Positions 44,170 to 56,024 of a DNA stretch of 64,000 bases are shown here, in pieces. A program made the translations under genes and the position numbers. Source of the DNA: Oscheius tipulae (taxonomy: Eukaryota; Nematoda; Chromadorea; Rhabditida; Rhabditidae). Below the pieces are notes generated by a model that was not told the origin of the DNA, searched no databases, and was given only the letters and a program-made list of their open reading frames with translations. The stretch spans positions 1 to 64,000 of the forward strand of contig JASJZH010000004.1 in assembly GCA_037178975.1 (NCBI GenBank), in the 5' to 3' direction. Each line of letters starts with the position of its first letter. Positions within the stretch are counted from its first letter, which is position 1.

Positions 44170-46622
44170 TCAGACTTCCGAGGCGGTATGGGTTGTGTGA
44201 GCTGGCATGATAGAAGGGCGAGTATTGCTATTCAAAGTGGCTTTGTAGTCAGCTCTACTCGTCTTGATAAAGGGCAGAAAACGGAAGGCATAGCGGAACC
44301 CGACTCGGAATCTGCAACACAAAAGTTTTCCTCCCAGTTTTCGTCAGACGACTCACTTTCTGTTCATAAAGTAGTAGATGACCGGATTGAAAAGTGTCGA
44401 GCTCATTCCCAGCCAATAAATATTGATGTAAATGTATAGATCCGTCTGTATAGTGAGTTTTTAATATCTCTGGATTGTAAGAATACCATGTGATTGTCCG
44501 GTTTGGGAATCCATTCCCCAAGAATGAAGTAGGTGTTGTACGGAAACCAGACGACCATGAAAATGAAGACAACTAGAGCCAGCATAAAGGCTGCCTGTAA
44601 CTTTTGTATTGTAAATCTGTCTCTGTCACTAAAATCCCAAAAGTCTTTGTATGTCCCTGATTGGCTATTGCTGGTCATTTTTAGAAATTACAAGGGACAA
44701 GTCCGGTCGAGCCAAGTTAGTTTGTTGAACATTCACGGTAGACTAGACTGTAAGAGGGCAAAAGCGCGCACACAATTCAACACAAGGGCAAAATGACGAT
44801 TGAGGCATCAACTGTCCGTTGGAACCCAAAGCCAAAGGGGATCTAGCATGTCTATAACTTTGTGAGCACAATAAATGTTGGCAAGTCAAGCTGGGTCTGT
44901 CCGGGATAGTTTCACTCGGCAGAGGGCATACCTATTGTTGTCAAAAATTTATTCATCATTCTTCCGTACTCACCTTCCTTTTGGCTGCCAAACTTTTGAC
45001 ATGCATCGAGTCTCCCACACACTCGCCTCTTCTCAAAACCGTCCCTACTCGGAAATAGGCACAAGACAAAATGAGCAGTGGCAAGAAGTATTGGACTATG
45101 ACAAGACCTGTCGCATATCTGAACTCTCGTCTTGAACAGAGTAAAATAGACTCACGCTTTGCCCAGTCGCTCGTAGCCTTCCGGATACGCGTCCGAGAGA
45201 CAAATCACATGCTCGTAGAGGGTGTCTCCATTGAAAAAGTAGCGTCTTTCTAACTGAAACAGGACTTTTTGCTGCCTGTTTTTTAGAGCCATGTTCAGAG
45301 CATTTTGGGAAAACTCACCTTGGCTGTGATGAAGGAAGGCGTTCCACAAAGTATCGCCAAAAACCATATCAGAAAAATGACAGCGACTGTGGCCTTTTTT
45401 CCTGGACGGCGTCGAAGGGGATGCACTATGGCCCAGTACCTGAAAATTGCTCTAGGTTGTAGCAAAAAGACAGTTTTTGATTTAAAAAGTAAGCGCTACC
45501 TCTCTATACTCATGACAATCATCGTGAAGACAGAGGCGCAGATGGGTGTGATTCCCATAAGATTGTTTACTCGGCAGTAGAACAAGCCAAATCTGGAAAT
45601 TAGATTGGTAAGCATAATAGAGAGACAGAGAGACAGAAAGGCGAGAGACAAAGAGACAGAAACAGAGAGACAGAAAGACAGAAAAACAGCGAGATAGAGA
45701 GACAGAGAGAGAGAGAGCCGGTGAGAATTACATCCACTGATAGTAGAAATTATAAGTCCACGAGAAGCCTGTGTTGAAGATGGAAATTGTGGCATCAGCT
45801 ATGGCCAAATTGAAAAGGTAGTAGTTTGTGACGGTCCTCATCGTCTTGTGCCGCAACACTATCCTGAAAACGGTCATTCGAATGGAAAGGTGGGAACACG
45901 AATCGCATCCTTTTGTTTCTTTCCGATTTTGTCAAACATTCCTCAAGGCAATGACACTCGCTTATAATAACCCCCTCTCTCTCAAAGCGGTGAAGATCTC
46001 ATGCTTTGGGTACCCTAATAACATTAGCCAGCAGTCTGTGCCTAAGGCTCTTCTTGTCTGAATTACGTCTAATGAAATACGACTTGCGGGCGTTGTCAGG
46101 AATGCCATTTTCCGAGAAATCTTCAAAATCATTTGAAAGACTTCCTGTAGTCCCACATGACTCGCTTTGACGTCTTACAACCTGTTGTCTCGTCAGAATT
46201 CTCTGATCAAATTTGCTCTTCGGCGTGAAAAATTAACGAAGCACCTGGGCTGTGTGTGCAATGACTGTGAAAAACTGAATCAGAGAAGGGAAGTACATGT
46301 CTGAACAAAAGCAACTTTCTATCCGAGGGTGTAAAAGAGGTATCTATGAGATTTAAGAATTCGACCATGTTATGTAAATAATGGAACAAAACCAACCACA
46401 TGACTGTAAAGTTTCCGACCAGAGCCATTAAAATTGTCATAGAGAATAGTGTGATGTAGAAGGCTTGAACCCAGATCTGGAAAGGGCAATGATTAGGTTT
46501 GAGAGGGAAGAATGAAACTTACTTCATGTTGGAAAGGAAAATCTATGCAGCTGACGCCAAAATTTAGGTTATTTGATGTGTAGATGTCCACTGAATTGCA
46601 CATACAGCGAATATCTTCGGCG
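44170..46622 (-). CDS. Tachykinin-type neuropeptide receptor (class A GPCR)
   Basis: A rhodopsin-like GPCR of the tachykinin/neurokinin group, expected to signal through Gq at the cell surface of neurons or targets. TM1 has LVGNFTVMW (46440-46402). The next exon reads VLRHKTMRTVTNYYLFNLAI, the hallmark TM1-TM2 loop and TM2 of tachykinin receptors. TM3 is in FYCRVNNLMGITPICASVF with the conserved Cys, followed by ERYWAIVHPL in place of DRY. TM4, TM5 (VIVQYFLPLLILSCAYFRVG), TM6 (VVFIFMVVWFPYNTYFIL), TM7 (SSTLFNPVIYYFMN with the NPxxY-type motif) and the tail FRVGFRYAFRFLPFIK end with a stop at 44170. The N-terminal exon containing the start is not certain; the stretch CMCNSVDIYTSNNLNFG is extracellular. 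Confidence 0.88.
45610..45720. repeat. AGAGACAG tract inside a tachykinin-receptor intron
   Basis: Fills almost the whole intron between the TM2 and TM3 exons; on the coding strand it reads as GTCTCTCTGTC repeats after the 5-prime splice site. Confidence 0.8.
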
Positions 46623-46629
46623 TTTAGGA

Positions 46630-49600
46630 TCTGAACAGGGACTGGTCTACCATCTCTCTGTCTCTCAGTTTTTCTGCCTCTCTGACTCTTTCTCTGTTTG
46701 TTTCTCCATCTCGATAATTCTTTGACTTTTAATCTTTTTCTTCTTGCTGCTCAAAGGTCTCGCGTGTATCTCGTCCAGAACTGGGAAAGTGTGAATTGTA
46801 ATCTGACCTCCATTGTCTTTCTTTCCCCGTGCACTGCCATAGCGGAAGCATTTCGATGGAGTTCGATGAGGAAGCTGAAAAAATAATGTTTGTTTGCTAC
46901 TGTTGGTCGTTTTTCCCGCCAAAAAATCATAACAAAAAACAATTTTGCACCTGGAGCTTCAGCATCTTTTCTCACATAGTTCAAGAGTTCAATTATCCTC
47001 ACTCCGGGAGGTCATATTCTTTATTCCGACGCGTGTAAACTGCCTTATTCTGGGAAGATAAGACACGTCTTTTTGCGGGAGAGAGATCACGCAAAAAAGT
47101 TATTTCTTGCATAGCCGCATACATTGTCATGGACAAAGATATAGTCTTTAGAGATCTACAGAAGCAACTGGTCTCACTTGTCATCTCGTCATTCTCACTC
47201 TCTCTAAACTACCCTCCCGTTGTGTTTATCATCCTCCTGGCCTCCTTAGCCTATATGTAATATATGCAACACCAATCTTCTTCGACAGCGCGAAAACACA
47301 GGCAGGCGTGGGGAGGGAAAACGCAGGCCGAGTTATGAGATGAATTATTCAAATCGATCACTGAGAGTAGATAGAGAGATGGGATATGATCATTTATTTG
47401 GCTTTTGAGAGGAGAATTGGAATAATGACGCAGAGAGAACTGATCTCTTGAACAATGTTACAAGGAGATAGAGAGACGGAGAGGTAGAGAGACAGGGGAG
47501 ATTCCATGATGTCAAATCTCTACTTCCCCATAAAAAATTTCCCCACTCAAAACTAATCATCTCTTCTCTTTTTTCCTAAAGTTCTCGTCACTTTTACAGG
47601 TTTAAAGGTTTCCCATGAGCCATCCCTCCCACTTTCTCCAAAAGAAGCCCCCATTTGGATTTAAATAAGCGATGTGACCAAATCCCTTCTTTATCCCGCA
47701 TTAGGTGAACTGAAATGGCACTAATGGGGATTATGCGACCGAACTTAACCACTGTTTTTAGCTTCTTTTTTTTAACTTATACCCTTGCACAGCTTAAACC
47801 TGTTACTCGACGGATCAGGCTTAGGAAAGGACAGGTGTTGCTGGACACCTGGCGCAGAATTGGATTTTCAAATTTATGAAAAACTTAGCGGCTGTGATTG
47901 ACTAGAAAGAGAACAAGGGAGGAAATAATCAGGTTTTGGGAAGAAAATAGAAATGGCAGAATGGAGACAGGAACTTAGTCTGGCTCTATCTTCCATCCAA
48001 ATGTCACCCATATTCTAATTAAGAAACTGACCGAATCCGCGTGGTCAGCCCACTCCCACGTGCCCCTTTAAAGTGCCTTCGACTCGCAGCTACGATTGTT
48101 TGCTTATTAGCTGCCAGGTTTTCGCACGTCATCTGAGAAATCTACCTTGACAGAGTCAAACTGTTGGATTGGATAGAACTGAATACGAATTCTCAAACCT
48201 CTTGAGGATCGGATTTGAAAGTATCCTTGAAACAATTTTGAAGCTTGTCCCAACTTTTTGAAAAGAGAAGGGGTAGTGAAAAAAGAGTAACAGCGAAAGC
48301 AGTACAATGAAAGGGAAACTTTAGCGGTCAGGTTTTAACATGGAGTTTGGAAAATAAGAAGAACACAGCTTCGGCTTCGTTGTGGTTACAATAGGTTTTG
48401 TTAGAAAGCAAGTCTCTTCTGGATCTTCCTCGTCCGAAGAGAAAATTCCCCATTGGACGGGTAAGGTAGAGAAGGTCATAGGCAAAATTTCAAAGGAGTA
48501 CGATCTCAAGTGCATGAGCAGAACCTGTGTAAGATGCCAATTACCTTACACGTACTTTTGTTTGAATAGAAATACGAAAGCAGAACTGGACGGGCAATAG
48601 CTTTCAAACAGCTGTTCGGAGGGATAAGGTAAAAAAGTGGCGGAAGCAAAGGGCCAAGCAGAGTCCTTTTCCACTTTTTTGTTATACAAAGTTTCAAAAA
48701 GTCAGTTTTCTGGTTTGGAATTATGGTGCCGTAGATATAGAAAGCTACTCAGACAAGAGAACGAAATACCAACCTGTGTAGTCCATCACTGGAAAAGTCT
48801 TCTGGAAGAGGACACGTCCCTTCATCAGCTATCATTTTCTAAGGAAGAATGAAGCTCGCGAACTCCGCCTCCCTTTCTGTTTAGCAATGAAGAGGGGGAC
48901 GACTGACTGGGAGAAGGAGGCGTGGCGTCTAAAAGACACACTCTGACAGAGAATTAGTAAGAAAGAACAGATCACATGTTTGCGGAGGGGGAATTTTTGA
49001 GCAGATCATATTTTTGTAATGGGTGAAGGAGTACATAGTCTCTAATTATGAAATTACGTGATTGAAATGAATGGGCGTAATGAGATGAACGCAAATAGAG
49101 CATAGGTAGAAAATAGGAACTACTTTAGAAATCAGGAACTACCCCCGGTCGTACGGTTCTAGTGATCAATGGTCGCAGTTGAAACAGTCTGTCTGTCTGT
49201 CTCTCTCTGACTATAATCTTCACGTGCCTTTCCTTCATACTGTTCCTCCAAAACCTACCCATTTGTCCTCTCGCAGCAATACAATACACTAAACGTACTT
49301 GTGCAATAAATCTTTTTTCCTCGACCTTTTTCATGTTTCCCAGAAACTACAATTTCACCACGGGGCCCTGAAGTTTTGAGTCCAGTCTAAAAGACAGAAA
49401 CAGAGCACTCTACTATGTAAATTGGCGTAAAAAATCTTTAAACTCGTGGGGACCGGAAGCGGTCTTTCTCTCACTCTCATTGCTGCAGGTGCTTTTATGT
49501 ATAAACAAAGAGAGAAGGACGGACTGCTAACGTTTAGGTCGAAGGGCAATTGGTCAAGATCTAGGAAACTATGATCATCCGAGACTCTCCACTAACAAAT

Positions 49601-49670
49601 TTCTGTAGAAGGATTTGACTTTTCTCTGGATCGTCCTTCCCGTCTGACTGCGATTTCAGCGAAAATTGCA
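46630..49670. other. Gene-poor stretch
   Basis: No convincing gene. It contains a GTCTCTCTGTC tract near 46650-46710, an AGAGACGG tract near 47465-47500, and short open frames without family resemblance. It may include 5-prime exons or the promoter of the tachykinin-type receptor. Confidence 0.4.
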
Positions 49671-49678
49671 ACGTCATT

Positions 49679-49758
49679 CCGTCGATAGCTCAGTTGGTAG
49701 AGCGGAGGACTGTAGCCAGCTCAGAAATCCTTAGGTCGCTGGCTCGAATCCGGCGAAG
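49679..49758 (+). tRNA. tRNA-Tyr (GTA)-like locus with an 11-nt intron and damaged acceptor stem
   Basis: TAGCTCAGTTGGTAGAG is a normal D arm/A box. GGAGGACTGTAG holds the GTA anticodon. After an inserted CCAGCTCAGAA comes ATCCTTAGGTC and a T arm, GCTGGCTCGAATCCGGC. The position, length and intron fit eukaryotic tRNA-Tyr. However, the 3-prime acceptor strand should complement CCGTCGA and instead reads GAAGTTT, running straight into a T-run (a Pol III terminator). It is more likely a tRNA pseudogene or the head of a tRNA-Tyr-derived SINE than a working tRNA. Confidence 0.6.
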
Positions 49759-49979
49759 TTTTTTTTTTAAAACTTTTTTTTGAGATCCAATTTTGGTTTT
49801 ATCCTACTTTTACAATTGGCAAAGTCTTACATGTCAACTCTAATCTCGAATAACACTTGACAATAATTGTGGCATTTTTTGTCAAGTCTTATCTCAGATT
49901 ACAGTGGACAGGACGAATAAGAAGAGGGTCAAAGTTTAAAAGAGTACCGGCTCGCTCCGCCAGGAGCGTAAGCGACTGA

Positions 49980-50200
49980 TCTAAACTATGAAGGCGCAAT
50001 GGTGTCTGTGGTTGACTCTGTGTGTTTGCATGTCTGTTTGTTTGTCCGAGGCCACGGAGCAAAGATGGCAAGTCTAGAATTATTGGCAATTAGGTGGCAA
50101 GTCAGTTGTGTGCTGTAGAGGAATCTCGCCCAATTTTTGGTAGCTCAACTAGAAACCTAATTGAAGTCCAAACGACTGTGAAGTAGCCGTAGGCTGCTGG
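49980..50200 (+). mobile_element. Short non-autonomous Helitron (221 bp)
   Basis: The 5-prime end, TCTAAACTATGAAGGCGCAA, is nearly identical to that of the 6.3-kb Helitron, and similarity continues for about 80 bp (GTGTCTGTGGTTGACTCTGT; TGTCCGAGGCCACG). The 3-prime end has a small stem, AGCCGTAGGCT, then GCTGG before a host T. The 5-prime neighbour is A. It lacks any coding sequence and is probably mobilised in trans by RepHel. Confidence 0.8.
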
Positions 50201-50367
50201 TTTTAGATAAAAACACAGAAACGTGTTATTTGGAGTTGACACCGAGGTAATAGCGCAGGGTTCGGCAATATTTGCTCGAGGAGACTGATTATTCGAAAGA
50301 GAAGAAGGGGAACGTTGTTGGCAGTTGAGAATCCGGACGACTGAAAACGCATTTCGATACTTTCAAA

Positions 50368-52390
50368 TCAAGTTACAAACCCTTTCATTTGACTGAAGTC
50401 CATTTTCTGAGGGCTCGGACAGCTCAACGGTGACTCGTAGAAGAGGTCACAGCTGTCCATGCTAATAGGGCTCTGAAAATATCGGGGCTGTTTCTTTAAA
50501 TGAATTGAACATACCAACGGGAGCTGATCAATCAAAGCCTCGAGATTAGCATCAACTTGCAGCGGCCCATGAGCTGCTCGTTTGGTCAGGAACCGAACCT
50601 GACTCGGCTGTCTTGGTCTTTTTTCCGGTCTCACGTTCGGATCTCTCTGAGAAGGCTGGTTGTAAAATAGACAAAAGCATCACCTGTTGTAGCTGTCCAG
50701 ATTCAAGATATCCAGGCTTAGGTCTTGAAGCTCGCTTGGGTTCCTCGAGGTCGACAAAGATATCTGGGGCCGGCAGCCCCTCTTTTCCTTGACAAATTGA
50801 TTTCCAGAGAGCTGTAAAATTGGTTATAAGGCTAGAATAGAAACCTACAAGGATCACTCATTCCATAGATGGCAGGATCAGAATAACTTATTTCAAAAGC
50901 TCTGATTGCTTCCAGGAATTGACCTCGCTTCTCCGGGCTTACCGTCCACTCGTTGCCGGAGTTGGTTCCAGGCGTTTGTAGGGGGACTTTTGAGATAAGA
51001 TCACTGGTGCACATAGCGTGACGGATGCTGTTTTTCCAGTACTTTCCTTGGACAACGTCAGGGAAATAATGTCTGAAAATGATCGAATCTCTCTCTCTCT
51101 TTCTTTATCCCTGTCTTTCTATCTGTCTATTTCTCTGCCCTTATGTCTATTTTTCTCTCTGTCTCTTTCAAAACTCACTTCACAAATCTGTACACTTCCC
51201 GACTTGGTAGTGGCTTGCTAGCATTGATCATGCTCAAGCCGGCCACAAGAGAAAACTTCAAAGGAGGCTTGACAATTTTTTTGGCTAACGGTTCCAAGTA
51301 TCCTCGTCCAGGATTCTTCATATTGCTCATCATCATATTTTCATTGTTGAAGCAAGTCTTTTCTTCATAGGGTTTTGGGGTCTCAAGACCTTTTTCCATT
51401 CGGGAAGGGTTCACAGACTGGAGATGTTTTGTTCTTGGGCGACCCCGCTTTCTGGCTTTCGGGGCCTCGGCAACTGCCGTCTCAACGACATCTTGGATCA
51501 CTCTCTCGACATATGAATAATAGTTGTCGAAGGAGAGCTAAGACAATTGATAGAGATCTTAACTAAGTCACCTGGTCTTCATTGCTCCAGTTGATCCCGC
51601 CGTGATTCATCTAAATATCATTGGATGCAGATACTGCTTCCGAGAAACCCACCCATAGCTCTTCTGCTGGTTCAAAATCGAAAACTTCTTTGTCAGACTT
51701 CCAGAACGGATCACAATCCATGCCAGTATAGTAGTTGAACAGGTCGTTGAAGCGCTTCTCAGGAGACGGGGGCAATTGGCCGCAGATCATTACACTAAAA
51801 GCTCGAGATTCAAGAAAGACAGTGAGACAGAGAGGCAGATAGACAGAGAGCATAAAAGTCCCCTTACTCGTTAATTGGAATACCCCAACTCTGTCTCTCT
51901 CTTCTCTCGTAGTCTTCACATCGAAACTCCGTGGCGTGGTAAGCTCCATGGTCCGGGTCCATCTTTTTGACTATTGAGTGAGGAATCTCGTGATTGGTTC
52001 TCTAAAAATCGATAACGCTTTTAGATCTTTCGATTTTCCTACTTTTTAACTGGCATTCCTTGCAAGTAAAATGATCAAATACCATCCCACGGCGGTCAGA
52101 CGGTTCCTCCTCTTTTGAGCCTGCTCGGGTTGCCTTTGGTAAAAGCGCAAGACAAACAGGATGTAAGCTGTTCTGAAAGATCGCTGATGGGTTCGAGGAG
52201 ACTTGTTCAAAATTAGCGGAAGGTCTAAAGAATGTCAAAGAAAGATATATCGCAAAATATTTTATCGTCAAATACTTACAAACAACAAGTAGTGTGAGAT
52301 TTCGATCGCATTCGGATTGTGTAGGTCTTTGTCGCTTCGCTAGAAGTCTGTCAGCAAGCTCTTCTAAGTACTCTTGCTCTTGTTCGAGCC
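50368..52390 (-). CDS. Divergent forkhead-domain transcription factor with AT-hook
   Basis: The winged-helix core is split by an intron carrying CTCTCTGTCTC repeats (about 51073-51178). KPPLKFSLVAGLSMINAS and SREVYRFVK lie before it; HYFPDVVQGKYWKNSIRH, then SKVPLQTPGTNSGNEWTV, lie after it. The recognition-helix signature W.NSIRH is intact. Upstream, KARKRGRPRTKH is an AT-hook-like basic motif. N-terminal exons include CGQLPPSPEKRFNDLF and FDHFTCKECQLK. The C-terminal exons are Pro/Lys-rich (RPEKRPRQPSQVRF) with a stop at 50368. The domain is far from the canonical sequence (AMCTSDL in place of the usual NLSLN.C), so the class within FOX cannot be given. The 5-prime exon around 52390-52280 may overlap the end of the next gene; the start is unresolved. 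Confidence 0.7.
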
Positions 52391-53352
52391 GATGAAGTAG
52401 GCGGCACGAGCGAAGGGAGCATAAGCGGGCACGAGAGGAGCCACAGGAGGAGCCAAGAAGGGGGCAGGAGCAGCAGCCACGGGCAGAGCTGGAGCAGCCA
52501 GAACGGGAGCAGCGACAGGGAGGGCAGGAGCGAAGACGGGACGAGGAACTGGGATGGCGGGAGCGGCAAACACGGGTCTGGCTACAGGAACGGGAGCAAA
52601 GGCAGGGACGGGGGCAAAGGCCGGAACCATTGGTGCGACTGGTGGGACGGGAGGGGCAAGAAGAGGAGCAGGGACCAGAGGAGCCGGAGCCATTCCACAG
52701 GCAGGAGCTCCACATGGGGGAGCGGCGAGTGGGAGGACTGAAAGAAGAAATTTTTGAGCTTTGACTCTGAACTAGACAAACCAGGAGCAGCGAAAGGAAG
52801 TGCCGGGGCAAGGACGGGAGCAGCGACAGGTGCCATGCCTGGGGTGAGAACAGGCTTTGCTGGGACGTAGTAACGGCCCATGAAGGGTCCGTTCACTGCT
52901 ACTTGAGCAAGGGAGCTGGCGAAGACGGCGAAGAGACTGAAATTCGAATTTTCAGCATCTACTGAATGTACTCTTGCAAAGTCTTCCAAAGCTAATTAAA
53001 AACTGAATTAGCATCTTTCTTTATCAAACCGCAATGGTGTCCGCCCGTCCGTCTGCCTGTCATAGTGTCAGCACAATTGCACTAAAACCCAAAAACACTG
53101 ACTAGTCATTTCATGTCAAGAGACAAGGGAACAAGCCAACTGTGGAGCAAACTGCTACTAGGGAAGCGGCGCAGCCACTTGTGATCAGTTCTAAGTTCCC
53201 CCCCCCAAAGGGCTGTGTAGCTGCCGTCGGCAGCTGGTAGCATTTTTAAATTGGAAAGAGAAACTAAGAAGTGTTTCACAGAAATTTGAAGAAGTGGAAA
53301 TTATATAAAGATGTAGCAAATGTGCCGAGACCTACCAGAGAGCAGTATTCAT
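52364..53352 (-). CDS. Secreted Ala/Pro/Val-rich structural-type protein
   Basis: ATG at 53352 gives a tiny first exon (MNTAL). A 400-bp intron containing a non-autonomous Helitron joins it to an exon completing the signal peptide (LFAVFASSLAQVAV) and continuing NGPFMGRYYVPAKPV. After another short intron (about 52735-52785) the mature part is almost entirely Ala, Pro and Val in units such as PVFAPALPVAAPVLAAPALP, with a CGAPACG pair of Cys, ending AAYFIGSNKSKST at 52364. Low-complexity secreted proteins of this kind occur in nematode cuticle or eggshell-type matrices, but no family was identified. GC content is clearly higher than its surroundings. Confidence 0.6.
53024..53237 (+). mobile_element. 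Short non-autonomous Helitron (214 bp) in an intron
   Basis: Starts TCAAACCGCAATGGTGTCCG after host A, similar to the Helitron 5-prime end, and finishes with the stem-loop GCTGCCGTCGGCAGC overlapping the terminal CTGG before host T. It lies within intron 1 of the Ala/Pro-rich secreted protein gene. Confidence 0.75.
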
Positions 53353-53753
53353 TTTCGGGCAGTTGTTCTGAGACGAGCAGAGCCCAGATGTGTCTGACGA
53401 GGCGTGCCGTCGCGTTTAAGTAGCCGCCGAAGACGGTCCTTTTTGCCTCCTTCGGCACCGGATTCACACTTCGGCCCGGTGGAGGCGCGCTTTGTTTGTC
53501 AACAGAAGGCCCAGACCGGAACACGCGTGAGCTGGACACCACGGCGCGCATTCCCTCTCGGACAGTTCCATTCAGAGGCCCCCATTTATTGGTTGAGCTC
53601 TGCTGAGAGAGACGAATAGAAAAGAACCTGAAATGCGGAAGAAACACGAAACTTGGACTCCTTCTTCAGAAAAGGGGAACAGTGACTAATGCCTCTGAGA
53701 GTGACTAGTCGGGAGGGGAAGAGGATATATACAGTTTTAGTGAATACAGAAAG

Positions 53754-56024
53754 CCTAGAAACGATACTCCATCTCGACATCAATCTGTGTATCGGGTCTT
53801 TGAATATTCTTAAATGTTTTCTTCAGACTTGGCAGATTCTTCGCACTCATCTTAAAACGTTTTTGTGCTTAGACGCTCTTTTTACCTTGAATCTATGAAC
53901 CAGGTTGGCAATGATGAGATAGAGTTCCATCTTGGCGAAGCCCTCACCAGGACAGGCTCTCTTTCCGAGAGAAAAGGGCATCACTTCAGGGTACTAAAAG
54001 TTTAAGGTTGATATGAAATGTAAAACGTTACAAGTTTGACTTTGCCATTATCCAAAAACCGTTCTGGATCAAACTTTTGCGGGTCTGGGAACAGTTTCTG
54101 GTCATAGAGATAGACTCCGATATCAGCAGTCACAGTTGTACCTTTTGGAAGCTAAAAAGGAACTGGTTTACAATTTTTGTCTCTGTTCCTCTGTTTCTCT
54201 GTCTCACTATCTCTCTGTCTCTCTATCTCTCTGTCTGCTGACTTGCCAAAACGCACAAAATGTCCGGCTACTTCCACATCTCTAGTAGTGCAATGTGGAA
54301 GATTGGTCGGGGCAAGATTTGCGGCTCTTTGGACCTCCTAAAAATGTTCATTATTTACAAAATCTCTCAATCGAACCATTATGACCGCTGAAGTATAGGG
54401 CAAATTCGGTTTGTCGTTCATAGTAATATGACGACTAGATCCAATGACTCTGTCCATTTCTTCATGCATTTTTCCCTGGGAATTATACCATTTTTAAAAG
54501 GAAAAATGCCTAAACCTGAACGTGTGGGTAGTTGAGAAGGTAGACGATTCCCCATTGAAGAGTGGAAGTAGTCGTGTTGAGACCAGCAGCCCAGAGATCA
54601 AAGCACATATTTTTCAGCTGGAGGTCACTAAGGGCTTGTATTTGTCTCATATATTCTCTTAAACACTAACCAAAAACTCTCAAAATCGCCTTCAGCCTCC
54701 CTCTTCCTCTTCTCCTTCAAATAGGCTTCCACATAGTCCGTTGAATCTTCGGCATCGTAGTCGAACTCGTTCTTGTGCTGCTCAATCTGTTTCTCAAAGA
54801 AGCCGAAAAACTTGTCACGGAAGACCATGAATCTGAAACTTCCTGCTCTAGTATCTTTCAAATCGCATCCTACTCATTCCAGTGAGACTTGAAGTAGGGC
54901 AAATTCCTTGTCCATGAGAAAATCAGAAGAATGAAGAGGACGCCTTGTCCCGAAGTTTGTTGTTTGTCTAGAAGCTCCATCAATTCGTCGAACTCCATTT
55001 TTCGAGCCTGGAGATTTCTTTGAGAAAGCCAGGAAAAGAGAGACAGGGAGACAAAAAGATAGTGCTATACAGAGTTAGAGATAGTGAGACAGAGACAGAC
55101 AGGAACAGACTCACCCCTTCGAACCGGTAGCCAAACATCATCTGATTGATGACATTGGCTATAGCTGTTTGAAGTTCTGTCTGGATTTCTACGGTTCCCA
55201 GTTCAGTGAACCGGCTTGTGAGTTCATCGACCTCGTGGAGAATCTTATACCTTTTCTTTTCGTACTGCAAGACAAATACCCACTCTTTGTTCCATTTTCA
55301 TCTTTCCCAAGCCGAGATCTCTCATCTGGTGCAGAGCAAAGCGTCTGTGATCTCTCCAACGGTCTCCTGTAGATTCGACTATTCCATAGTTACCACCCAG
55401 AATCATGAGGTTTTTGAAAGGAAACCAAACAAACCTCGAAAAGCCTCGTTCATCCCTTTGAAGTAAAATTTGTCTGTGTAGGAGTCCCCATCCTTCACAA
55501 AAGTGTCTTTCATAAGATCAATATCGCAGAATGTGACGATTGGAAATGGGCCTAAAGGAGGTTCCTCGAGGAGTCAGCGCGGAATGATCAAAGACAGAGA
55601 GAGAAACAGCGAGGCAAATGAACAGTGAGACAGCTAGACAAAGAGACAAAGACGCAGAGAGACGGTCAGACAGAGAGCTACAGAGCTAGAAAGACAGAGA
55701 CACTGAGACAAAGAGAGACAAAGAGGCAGAGGCCGAAATACATAGAGATAAAGAAACAGAAAGACAGGAAAACAGGAAGACAAAAGACTCACCAAGCCAC
55801 CAAGTGTAGATTGGATTAAATTGCTTCTTGTTGTTCTCAAAGAACTTATAGCCAGGCTGGTGCCAGAAGAACTGGTGAATATTTCCAATAAGGGGAAGGG
55901 GTGTAGGCCCTGCATACTTTTTCCGTTTCTTTTATGTCTTCTTACCCGGTGGAAAGTTTCTCCGTTTCCAGTACATCTCATAAAAGAGCCAAAGTAGAAT
56001 CACCGTGAACAGAACCAAGAACAT
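53754..56024 (-). CDS. Cytochrome P450, CYP2-clan (nematode type)
   Basis: A microsomal haem-thiolate mono-oxygenase. ATG at 56024 starts a membrane anchor (MFLVLFTVILLWLFYEMYW) and the proline hinge FPPGPTPLPLIGN. Further exons: NYGIVESTGDRWRDHRRFAL (C-helix WR..R), then ENGxG-like substrate-recognition parts, the I-helix LWAAGLNTTTSTLQWG with AG.xTT, the K-helix EVQRAANLAP, PERF (FDPERFLDNGK) and the haem loop FSLGKRACPGEGFAKMEL with the axial Cys. The C-terminus MSAKNLPSLKKTF ends at 53754. About ten exons; introns near 54150-54250, 55020-55110 and 55560-55790 carry GTCTCT/AGAGAC repeats. The haem loop and the R.CPGEG.A.MEL pattern resemble nematode CYP33-like enzymes. All key motifs are intact. 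Substrate unknown. Confidence 0.92.
55020..55115. repeat. AGAGACAG tract inside a P450 intron
   Basis: Intron between KMEFDEL and GYRFEG exons, made largely of GACAGGGAGACAAAAAG-type repeats. Confidence 0.75.
55580..55790. repeat. Long AGAGACAG tract inside a P450 intron
   Basis: About 200 bp of degenerate AGACAGAGAG/CAAAGAGA repeats between two P450 exons. Confidence 0.8.

Noticed and set aside
48107..48697. A protein gene suggested by several 60-70 codon frames
   Set aside because: Short frames on both strands with no splice pattern, no family resemblance and no consistent coding bias.
49679..49758. A functional tRNA-Tyr gene
   Set aside because: The 3-prime acceptor strand does not pair with the 5-prime strand by eye.
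52554..52757. Gly/Ala/Thr-rich plus-strand frame
   Set aside because: Antisense of the Ala/Pro-rich secreted protein exon; composition artefact.
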